A stretch of DNA of 64,000 bases from Sphingobacteriaceae bacterium DW12 (GTDB taxonomy: Bacteria; Bacteroidota; Bacteroidia; Sphingobacteriales; Sphingobacteriaceae): the NCBI GenBank assembly GCA_000783305.1, contig JROE01000004.1, forward strand, positions 186,001 through 250,000. Direction: 5' to 3'. Positions 26,013 to 33,186 of this stretch are shown here, piece by piece. The first letter of the stretch is position 1; the number at the start of each line of letters is the position of its first letter. A program made the translations under genes and the position numbers. Below the pieces are notes generated by a model that ran no database searches, was not told the DNA's origin, and was given only the letters and a program-made list of their open reading frames with translations.

Positions 26013-27332
26013 TCAAAATTGTAAAGAAAAGGTACTGCCCTTTCCTTGCTTAGATTCTACCAAGATATTTCCACGATGAATCAACATGATTTGCTTACTG
26101 AGTGTGAGGCCTACCCCACTTCCCGATTTACGCGTTGTGAAAAAGGGCGTGAAAATATTTTCCATCAACTCAGTATCCATGCCGACACCATTGTCTGTTA
26201 CACTTAATTGTACCCGTCCCGACCTTTCTATCGCCGATATGCTGATATAAGGACTTGGCGCGTCCTTGACTGCTTCCATAGCATTAAGAATCAGATTGAT
26301 CAATACCTGTTCAATGAGGTTGGCATCTGCATGCAAACGCATCCGAGTTGGTTTCAAAATCAAATCCACCTCAATATTTTTCTGAATAAAAGTTGGTTCA
26401 AGAAGCTGATAAATGGTCTCAAACATTTCGGACACCGCTATATCTTGCAATTGCGGTTTATCAATTTTATTGATAGTTCGATAACTCTTTGCAAATTTCA
26501 ACAATCCTTCGCTTCTATTTTTAATCGTATCTACCCCTACACGTATATCTTCCAAATCTTCGGTCAATTGCTTCCGTTCCAACTGTACACTCATGGTCTC
26601 GGCCAGAGATGAGATTGGAGCTATAGAATTCATAATCTCATGTGTCAACACTCGTAATAGCTTCTGCCATGCTCTGGTCTCCGTTTCATCAATAGCTTCA
26701 TTGACATTCTGAAAGACCACAATCTGACATCGTCCTTCTTGGGTCTGCAGCTCTGACAACTGCATCAACAACTTTACCTTGCCCTTGGACGAGGAGACAG
26801 CCTCTATGTGCTGTTGACCGATGTTCAGACTGCTGATAGTCTCGAAAAGCTCATTATTTCGCTTCTTGAGAGAAGAGAACTTTCCGACATATGGGATGTC
26901 AAATAATATACGGAATGCTTCATTCATCCAGATCACTTTGTCCTTATCCGGATAGTAGGTAAATATGGCTGTATCCAACATATTCACGATCTGATTGAGG
27001 TATTGATACTGCAATTCTTTAGAGACGCTGATTTCTTTGAATGTTGCATTAATTTGGTTGAAAGCTTCGTGTATTTTACGTTTGGTCTTATCTCTCTTGC
27101 TTGTGACATAAAATCGCGTAAAATCTCGATGCCTAGTTGATTCCACAAAATCCATGAATACATCGTAGATGGAAAATTGACGTCGGAGGACAATAATCAG
27201 CAGCGCTACAATCAACATTCCTAATAGAATCGTGGTGCCATAGTATGCTCTATCAAAAGTGTAAAAACTGACAGCTCCTAGCGCCACCAAAAGCAAATGA
27301 CTACAAAATACCGACCATTTGAACCGCTCCAT
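26013..27332 (-). CDS. NtrY-like membrane histidine kinase
   Basis: A 439-residue kinase. Two N-terminal transmembrane helices lie at about 8-25 and 30-50 with almost no periplasmic loop, so the signal is probably sensed in the membrane or cytoplasm. A HAMP-like/coil region and a PAS-like domain (about 105-200, LDTAIFTYYPDKDKVIWMNE) follow. The phospho-acceptor helix is VLTHEIMNSIAPISSL, and the ATPase domain has LINLILNAMEAV, VTDNGVGMD, FTPFFTTR and SGVGLTLSKQIM. The ATG at 27330-27332 shares one base with the stop of the NtrC-like regulator gene (TGATG), so the two are translationally coupled. Confidence 0.92.
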   Translation of the reverse strand: MERFKWSVFCSHLLLVALGAVSFYTFDRAYYGTTILLGMLIVALLIIVLRRQFSIYDVFMDFVESTRHRDFTRFYVTSKRDKTKRKIHEAFNQINATFKEISVSKELQYQYLNQIVNMLDTAIFTYYPDKDKVIWMNEAFRILFDIPYVGKFSSLKKRNNELFETISSLNIGQQHIEAVSSSKGKVKLLMQLSELQTQEGRCQIVVFQNVNEAIDETETRAWQKLLRVLTHEIMNSIAPISSLAETMSVQLERKQLTEDLEDIRVGVDTIKNRSEGLLKFAKSYRTINKIDKPQLQDIAVSEMFETIYQLLEPTFIQKNIEVDLILKPTRMRLHADANLIEQVLINLILNAMEAVKDAPSPYISISAIERSGRVQLSVTDNGVGMDTELMENIFTPFFTTRKSGSGVGLTLSKQIMLIHRGNILVESKQGKGSTFSLQF

Positions 27333-28684
27333 CACAAATTATACTTTTCTAACCTTCTATACAATGCCGAACGCGTTAGTCCTAGCTCCCGAGCAGCTCG
27401 ACTGATATTGCCATTGTGCTTGTCGATAACTTTGGCAATGGTGATTCGCTCCAATGTTTCCAAATGTTGATAATCCGTCTCTATTGGTTGAGTTTGAGAA
27501 GAACGCTCGATGGGTGAAAAAATGAGGTCTTTTCCAATAATCTCATCACTATCGGACATGATGACCGCACGTTCTATGCTATACTGTAATTCCCTAACAT
27601 TTCCTGGAAAATGATACGCGTTTAACTTGGCTGTCGATTCATCTGAGAACCCAGCCATAGCTTTCCCGTACTTCCGCGCGTATACCGTCAAAAAATAATT
27701 TGCAAGTAGCCCTATATCTTTCCCTCTGGAACGTAAAGGCGGCACTTGTATTTCCACCGTATTAATCCTATAAATCAAATCTTTTCGAAATCTATTCTCA
27801 TCAGAGAGCTCTCGAATAGGCACATTCGTCGCGCATAACAATCGGATATCGACCTCTAAGGGTATGTGGCTACCAAGAGCCGTCACTTGTCTATTTTGTA
27901 AAACGGTTAGTAACTTAGCTTGCTGCTGTAGGGATATATTTCCTATTTCGTCTAAGAATAAGGTACCCTTGTGTGCTAACTCCACCCTTCCCTTACGATC
28001 CTCACGTGCGTCTGTAAAAGCTCCCCTTTTGTATCCAAATAACTCACTTTCAAACAGAGAATCGGTAAGAGCGCCCACGTCTACCTTGATATAATCACTT
28101 TTTGCTCGTAACGACCGTTTGTGTATTTCTCGAGCTATAACGTCCTTTCCTGTCCCGTTTTCCCCTAAAATCAAGATATTGGCGTCTGTAGGTGCTATTT
28201 TAGAAATTTTATATTGCAACTCTTCCATTACTTCTGAATCTCCCAACAATTCGGTATCCGAGATCTGAAGTTTATTGGCACTTTGCTTTTCAAATTTATT
28301 TTTTTGTGTAGATAATACTTCGCCGATTCCCGTCAACAATGTCTCATTCTGCCACGGCTTGACAATAAAATCAGAAGCACCATTCTTCAAAGATTTGACG
28401 GCAAGGTCGACAGCTCCGTAGGCCGTAATCATAATGATGGGTAATACGGGATAGCTACTCCGAATTTTCGACAACCAGAATAAACCTTCATTACCGGTAT
28501 TGATTGCACTTTTAAAATTCATATCCAGTAGCACTGCATTCACTTCCCTTTTGGAGAGTATGGACATGATATTTTCTGGATTGCTCTCGACAATCACCTC
28601 TCCGACTTTGGGTTTCAGTAAAAGTCGGACAGCTGTAAGTAAATCCTGATCGTCATCTACAACCAATATCGTTGATTTTTTCAT
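27332..28684 (-). CDS. NtrC-like sigma-54-dependent response regulator
   Basis: A 450-residue activator. The receiver domain is at 1-125 (acidic pocket VVDDDQD, phospho-acceptor in AVLLDMNF, followed by a small NFKSAINTGNEG insertion). The AAA+ domain spans about 150-380 with Walker A GENGTGKD and Walker B GTLFLDEIGN; the sigma-54-contact loop reads GAFTDA instead of GAFTGA. The C-terminal Fis-type helix-turn-helix is ISRAARELGLTRSALYRRLEKY. It is first gene of a pair with the kinase and adjacent to the tolC / adaptor / ABC cluster. It is the obvious candidate to bind the paired palindromes found there. Confidence 0.93.
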   Translation of the reverse strand: MKKSTILVVDDDQDLLTAVRLLLKPKVGEVIVESNPENIMSILSKREVNAVLLDMNFKSAINTGNEGLFWLSKIRSSYPVLPIIMITAYGAVDLAVKSLKNGASDFIVKPWQNETLLTGIGEVLSTQKNKFEKQSANKLQISDTELLGDSEVMEELQYKISKIAPTDANILILGENGTGKDVIAREIHKRSLRAKSDYIKVDVGALTDSLFESELFGYKRGAFTDAREDRKGRVELAHKGTLFLDEIGNISLQQQAKLLTVLQNRQVTALGSHIPLEVDIRLLCATNVPIRELSDENRFRKDLIYRINTVEIQVPPLRSRGKDIGLLANYFLTVYARKYGKAMAGFSDESTAKLNAYHFPGNVRELQYSIERAVIMSDSDEIIGKDLIFSPIERSSQTQPIETDYQHLETLERITIAKVIDKHNGNISRAARELGLTRSALYRRLEKYNL

Positions 28685-28981
28685 CTATTTTTTTATTTAT
28701 GGAATGTAATATACATGTGCGCGTCACCCTCGGTTCACTTATTGAATGAGAGCTCTAATAAATAGCATTCACTCCCATGCCCCAAAATTATTTATCTCTC
28801 TGTTTTGATTAAGAATGCTGTTATCCATTTGTATAGATTCCTTGACTTTATGCTTATTTATCCGAATGCTCCATACTTTTTCCTAATTTTTATAGCCTGA
28901 TGATTACATCAAGTTCATATCTCAAAGTAAATATTAAAATTCAAGAACTAAAGGATTAACATTAAATCTCTAAAAGGTGTT

Positions 28982-30334
28982 TTAGAAACCCAACTTCCCT
29001 TGGTAGTAATCCATCGTATATCGTTGCAAGGTCAGCTGATACTCGGCAATGGTTAACTTGGATTGGGCCTCTTCATATTTGTTCTTGGAGATAATGTATG
29101 TCACCGAGTTGATATCCCCCTGATCAAACCTAACCTGAGCTATTCGAAATGACTCTTTATAATTTTGCACCTGCTCGTTTAACAATCGGATGTTTTCAAA
29201 TGATTGTTTGTAATCGAACACAGTTTTAGTTGTCTGTTTTAAAAGTTCTAATTTTTTTTGTTCATTTTCAATTTCTTGATTTCTATAATTAAGCTTGGCC
29301 TCTTTCACTTGATTACGGACCTTAAACCCATTAAAAATAGGGATACTTAGCCCAAAAGAGAGATATTTCCCTAAATTATTATCCACTTGCTTGATATATG
29401 AATCTGTCGACGTACCTGAATACTGGCTATTCAACCCCGCGTTGAACGTCAATCTTGGAAAATAGGCTGATTTTGCATATTTGATTCCATAGTCGGCTGC
29501 CCTTATCCTCGATTCCAAAGCTTGGTAATCAGGTAAAGCGATTTGGGCGGCTTGATACAACTGCTCGGCCTGCATAGCCACATCTCCAAATCCTGGCAAC
29601 AGGCGATTAACTGGCTCTAGATCACCTAAATCATGTTCAGCGATATTCATTAAACTGGCTAGCGCAATACGACTCTCGAAGAGTATCCGTTTTAAAGTAT
29701 TAATATTTGAGGCTTCGGCGGCATACTGTCCTTTGATATCGAAATAGTCGCCCGGCGCAATTGCACCCTGTTGATGTAAGGTCGTTGACCTTTTCAGTTG
29801 TTCAGCGGTGGTCAACATGTTGGTCGTCGCTTGAGTCAATATGTCTTGTGCGGTCCACACCTGCATATAGGCTAGAATTACATCCAGTTTTAAACCCATT
29901 GCAGCCCCTTCCCGCTCCTTCTGCGCTGCATCGCTGTGGCTAGCCTGTTGGCGAATGTCGTATAGCATTCCCAAACCATCAAACAATACTACAGACGTAT
30001 TTAATTCTTGATTGCCCGAGGTGAATCTTTTACTTATAAACTGGTTAGTAGAAGGGTCTATACTTTTACCTTCACTAAGACCGTGTCCTAAGCTAGCATT
30101 CAAAGATGGCAATCGTCCCTGCCAGGCGCGGGTATAGCCTAATGCAGCACGTTCTTCTATTAAAGACTGATTTTGCAGTACCAAATTACGCTCTAACGCT
30201 AAGTCAACACAGGAACGAAGACTTCGTCTATGTTGAATCAAATCTTGACCTGCAACAGGTTGAGCAGACAAATAAAGGACAATAGTCAAAAAATAAATGT
30301 ATTTAAAGCGTGTGTGGAAACATAAGTATTTCAT
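28982..30334 (-). CDS. TolC-family outer-membrane efflux protein
   Basis: A 450-residue protein with a signal peptide (ending near QPVAGQ) and two OEP-type helical repeats. These are marked by SCVDLALERNLVLQNQSL at the start, ALPDYQALESRIRAADYGIKYAKSAYFP at the second repeat, and the late VRFDQGDINSVTYI. It should form the trimeric outer-membrane tunnel of a tripartite pump with the HlyD-type adaptor and the MacB-like ABC proteins encoded to the right. It is transcribed leftward from a probable sigma-54 promoter. The predicted leader is only about 27 nt. Confidence 0.92.
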   Translation of the reverse strand: MKYLCFHTRFKYIYFLTIVLYLSAQPVAGQDLIQHRRSLRSCVDLALERNLVLQNQSLIEERAALGYTRAWQGRLPSLNASLGHGLSEGKSIDPSTNQFISKRFTSGNQELNTSVVLFDGLGMLYDIRQQASHSDAAQKEREGAAMGLKLDVILAYMQVWTAQDILTQATTNMLTTAEQLKRSTTLHQQGAIAPGDYFDIKGQYAAEASNINTLKRILFESRIALASLMNIAEHDLGDLEPVNRLLPGFGDVAMQAEQLYQAAQIALPDYQALESRIRAADYGIKYAKSAYFPRLTFNAGLNSQYSGTSTDSYIKQVDNNLGKYLSFGLSIPIFNGFKVRNQVKEAKLNYRNQEIENEQKKLELLKQTTKTVFDYKQSFENIRLLNEQVQNYKESFRIAQVRFDQGDINSVTYIISKNKYEEAQSKLTIAEYQLTLQRYTMDYYQGKLGF

Positions 30335-30371
30335 ATCTATGAGTCAAGTGCATGTTGGTATCAGCTTTACA

Positions 30372-30387
30372 CACACAGCTGATGCCA
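30372..30387 (-). promoter_or_regulatory. Candidate sigma-54 (-24/-12) promoter of the tolC gene
   Basis: On the minus strand the sequence reads TGGCATCAGCTGTGTG. The -24 part fits TGGCA; the -12 part has GT where GC is expected, with the exact GG-N10 spacing. It lies 50 nt from the paired palindromes and gives a predicted leader of about 27 nt. By itself the match is weak; the parallel layout at the adaptor gene supports it. Confidence 0.4.
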
Positions 30388-30437
30388 AACCAACAACAGA
30401 CTAAATAACAGATACTTACAACTGCATTATTTCAAAT

Positions 30438-30478
30438 ACTGTTCGTTAGCGAACAGTATTTGTCCACTAGCGAACAGT
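30438..30478. promoter_or_regulatory. Paired 20-bp palindromic activator sites upstream of tolC
   Basis: Site 1 (30438-30457) has perfect 8-bp arms ACTGTTCG / CGAACAGT around TTAG. Site 2 (30459-30478) has right arm CGAACAGT, centre CTAG and a degenerate left arm. Their starts are 21 bp apart, two helical turns. The same sequence and spacing recur at 31041-31081. Confidence 0.75.
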
Positions 30479-30482
30479 AGTA

Positions 30483-30977
30483 TCACGAGATATCCATTGT
30501 CAAAACCTCTCCGGGAAGACCATCAAAGTTCCTAAATCCCTGTGATACAAACCCATTGTTGATTAGGATTTTTCGGGAGGCAATATTGCTAGGATCAATA
30601 ATTGCGGTCAACTTGTGCAACTGCACATGTAGCTTAGCTATTTCAATGAGTTGTCTGGCCACAGTGCTTCCAATCCCCATACCCCAGTATGCTGGCAAAA
30701 GCATATAGCCCAATTCTGCGTTCCAACTATCCGGTGTTTCTATCTCCAACTTAGCCAATCCCACAAATCGTCCATCTTCTCTGGCTATTATTTTAAAGTA
30801 TCCAAAGGAAGGATGAAGAGCAGTATTCTGTACTATTTTTTCAAAATCTGACTTCGCTTCTTCCAGCGGAATGACTCGTTCTGTAATCATGGCCATAACA
30901 TGCTCATCACGGACAAGCTCATAGTACAAATCAAAATCGACTTGCGCGAATTTCTCAAGTATAAAGGAATTGAACAT
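30483..30977 (-). CDS. GNAT-family N-acetyltransferase
   Basis: A 164-residue acetyltransferase of the RimJ/RimL type (Acetyltransf_3). Seen: start FILEKFAQVDFDLYYELVRDEHV, substrate strand FVGLAKLEIETPDSWNAELGYML, acetyl-CoA loop AYWGMGIGSTVARQLIEIA (the Q/RxxGxG/A-type motif as YWGMGIG), and ASRKILINNGFVSQGF. The ATG at 30975-30977 is preferred because upstream codons add 14 hydrophobic, unconserved residues. Its stop is 4 bp from the tolC-side palindrome pair, and the second pair lies 64 bp upstream of its start. It is the only non-transport gene in the cluster; its substrate is unknown, and drug or peptide acetylation is possible. Confidence 0.85.
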   Translation of the reverse strand: MFNSFILEKFAQVDFDLYYELVRDEHVMAMITERVIPLEEAKSDFEKIVQNTALHPSFGYFKIIAREDGRFVGLAKLEIETPDSWNAELGYMLLPAYWGMGIGSTVARQLIEIAKLHVQLHKLTAIIDPSNIASRKILINNGFVSQGFRNFDGLPGEVLTMDIS

Positions 30978-31040
30978 AGCGATAAGTATGCAAAAAAATA
31001 ACCTAAACTCCATGGTCATCTATTATCGCAATTTGTAATG

Positions 31041-31081
31041 GCTGTTCGCTGTCGAACAGAAAGTGACCGATAGCGAACACT
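31041..31081. promoter_or_regulatory. Paired 20-bp palindromic activator sites between the GNAT gene and the adaptor gene
   Basis: Site 3 (31041-31060) has arms CTGTTCG / CGAACAG around CTGT. Site 4 (31062-31081) is AGTGACCG-ATAG-CGAACACT, two mismatches from perfect symmetry. Their starts are 21 bp apart, exactly as for the tolC pair. This matches the usual tandem enhancer sites of NtrC-family activators. Confidence 0.75.
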
Positions 31082-31132
31082 ATCGCAACACAAAAACAAT
31101 ACAAAATACTAAATGTCAATAATTTACAAAAC

Positions 31133-31148
31133 TGGCACATCCTTTACT
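31133..31148 (+). promoter_or_regulatory. Candidate sigma-54 (-24/-12) promoter of the adaptor/ABC operon
   Basis: TGGCACATCCTTTACT is a close match to the consensus TGGCAC-N5-TTGCW: the -24 hexamer is exact and the -12 has AC for GC, with GG-N10 spacing kept. It begins 51 nt after the palindrome pair and gives a leader of about 52 nt to the ATG at 31211. Confidence 0.65.
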
Positions 31149-31210
31149 TAAGGGTATATAGGCAATTTGTAAAAGAGTTGATCCTAAATTCAGAAACGAG
31201 GATAGCAAAC

Positions 31211-32464
31211 ATGGATAAAGCATTAAAAAAGAAAACCTGGACCAGTAAGAAGATTCTAACAATAGTGGGTAGCATCACTCTTATCAGTTTGATTGGATTT
31301 AGCATTACTATGATGCAACGCAAAAGCAATCTCAACGTAAAGGCGGAACGTTTGAGCATACAACTGATAAAAGAAGATACCTTCCAGGAATTCATTCCGT
31401 TGAATGGTTCTGTGCTTCCCATCAATAGTATATTCTTAGATGCATCTGTAGGCGGTCGAGTAGAGGAAAAATATGTCGAAGATGGTGCATTCCTTAAAAA
31501 GGGTGACCCTATTATGCGTCTGTCCAACACGGATCAAGAGCTCAGTCTGGTCAATCAAGAAACGTCGGTCCTTAATTTGCTGACGCAGTCCCAAATTGCG
31601 CAAACTAATGCTCAACAGGTGTCTATCAACAATAGAAACCAACTTGCGGATGTCGAAAATGGCTTAAAAGAAGCTGAACGACTGTATCGACTGAATAAGA
31701 AACTTTATGACGAAAAGGCTATTGGCCAACAAGAATATCAAAAGACGGTCAATGACTTCCATTATCAGAAAGAAAGAATGGAACTCACCAAAAAGATACT
31801 GCAGCAAGACTCGCTATCCACGACCCAAAAAGTGAAGCAAGACCGTCAGATGTATGAACGCACACAACGGGCACTGGAGCTGATGCGGAAGAAAGTAGAC
31901 GATCTAATAGTACGGTCTCCTGTGGATGGACAGTTGACCTCATTTGACGCCGAAATCGGACAAAACAAAAATGTAGGTGAGCGCCTAGGTCAAATAGATG
32001 TATTGACCGGATTTAAAGTGCGAGCAGATGTAGACGAACATTATATCTCCAGAATCTATAATGACCTATTGGGCAACTTGACGATGAATAACAAACAATA
32101 CACTCTTCGTGTTAAGAAGGTATATTCGCAAGTAAACAACGGTCGTTTTCAGGTAGATATGGAATTCATGAATGAGGTTCCCAAAGGAATCCGCAGAGGG
32201 CAGACGCTACAAATCAAATTAGCTCTGAGTGATGAGACCAAAGCGATTCTGCTACCAAGAGGTGGATTTTACCAGCAAACGGGCGGAAATTGGATATTCA
32301 AACTGTCGGAAGATGGAAGCTCTGCTTATCGAGTGGATATACAATTGGGTCGTCAAAATCCAGATTACTACGAGGTCGTTAAAGGATTAAATCCGGGAGA
32401 TAAGGTCATTACGTCTAGCTATGAAAGCTATGATAAAATCCAAGAGCTCAATATACAGAAATAA
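31211..32464 (+). CDS. HlyD/MacA-like periplasmic adaptor (membrane fusion protein)
   Basis: A 417-residue adaptor anchored by one N-terminal helix (about 15-33, KKILTIVGSITLISLIGFSI). A biotinyl-lipoyl half-motif (GGRVEEKYVEDGAFLKKGDPIMRL) is followed by a long coiled-coil hairpin (about 110-215), the second lipoyl half (LIVRSPVDGQLTSFDAEIGQNKNVGERLGQI), and beta-barrel and membrane-proximal domains. The ATG at 31211 is chosen because translation from the upstream in-frame TTG (31178) would add 11 residues of leader. It is the first gene of the rightward efflux operon. Confidence 0.92.
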   Translation: MDKALKKKTWTSKKILTIVGSITLISLIGFSITMMQRKSNLNVKAERLSIQLIKEDTFQEFIPLNGSVLPINSIFLDASVGGRVEEKYVEDGAFLKKGDPIMRLSNTDQELSLVNQETSVLNLLTQSQIAQTNAQQVSINNRNQLADVENGLKEAERLYRLNKKLYDEKAIGQQEYQKTVNDFHYQKERMELTKKILQQDSLSTTQKVKQDRQMYERTQRALELMRKKVDDLIVRSPVDGQLTSFDAEIGQNKNVGERLGQIDVLTGFKVRADVDEHYISRIYNDLLGNLTMNNKQYTLRVKKVYSQVNNGRFQVDMEFMNEVPKGIRRGQTLQIKLALSDETKAILLPRGGFYQQTGGNWIFKLSEDGSSAYRVDIQLGRQNPDYYEVVKGLNPGDKVITSSYESYDKIQELNIQK

Positions 32465-32501
32465 GAAGCACTACTTAAAAAAAGAAGAAATATCTAAGAT
32501 C

Positions 32502-33176
32502 ATGATCAAAATAAATCAACTTCAAAAATTTTACCGGACAGATGAAATCGAAACACTGGCGCTCAACAACGTACATCTTCGTGTCACGGAGGGAGAGTTT
32601 GTCGCCATCATGGGACCATCAGGCTGCGGCAAATCTACCCTACTAAACGTGCTGGGCCTCATCGACGATTTTGAAGAGGGCAGTTATCTTTTCAATGATA
32701 CAGAAGTTGCTAAATTCAATGAAAGCAAGCGCTCGGCACTACGGAAACATACAATAGGTTTTGTTTTTCAAAGCTTTAATCTGATTGATGAGCTCACCGT
32801 TTATGAAAATGTTGAACTTCCCCTGATCTACACTAAAGTCCCTGCCGCTGAAAGAAAAAAAAGAGTGGAAGAGGTATTAGAAAAGGTACAGATTGCCCAT
32901 CGTCGAAATCACTTTCCACAGCAGCTTTCTGGAGGACAACAGCAGCGTGTAGCTGTTGCGCGAGCAGTAGTCAACAATCCCAAGCTTATATTGGCCGATG
33001 AGCCCACGGGGAATTTGGACTCTAACAATGGTAACGAGGTGATGCACCTCTTAACAGAGCTAAATGAAGCTGGCACGACGATCGTGATGGTGACACATAG
33101 CGATCACGATGCCAAATTTGCACATCGTGTCATTCGAATGCTTGATGGCGAAATTGTATTAGAGCGTCAATCCTAA
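32502..33176 (+). CDS. MacB/LolD-like ABC transporter ATPase
   Basis: A 224-residue nucleotide-binding protein. Walker A (GPSGCGKST), Q loop ([21 protein letters not shown]), signature (LSGGQQQR), Walker B ([12 protein letters not shown]) and the switch His (VMVTHSDHD) are all intact. It belongs to the MacB/LolD/FtsE class that drives mechanotransmission through FtsX-type permeases rather than substrate transport through the membrane. The ATG at 32502 is chosen because the in-frame codons upstream run back over the adaptor gene end. It lies 37 bp after the adaptor gene in the same operon. Confidence 0.93.
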   Translation: MIKINQLQKFYRTDEIETLALNNVHLRVTEGEFVAIMGPSGCGKSTLLNVLGLIDDFEEGSYLFNDTEVAKFNESKRSALRKHTIGFVFQSFNLIDELTVYENVELPLIYTKVPAAERKKRVEEVLEKVQIAHRRNHFPQQLSGGQQQRVAVARAVVNNPKLILADEPTGNLDSNNGNEVMHLLTELNEAGTTIVMVTHSDHDAKFAHRVIRMLDGEIVLERQS

Positions 33177-33186
33177 ATATATAGAC

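Noticed and set aside
28685..28981. Search for the CTGTTCG-N4-CGAACAG palindrome upstream of the NtrC-like gene
   Set aside because: No copy found there, so autoregulation through this site is not supported.
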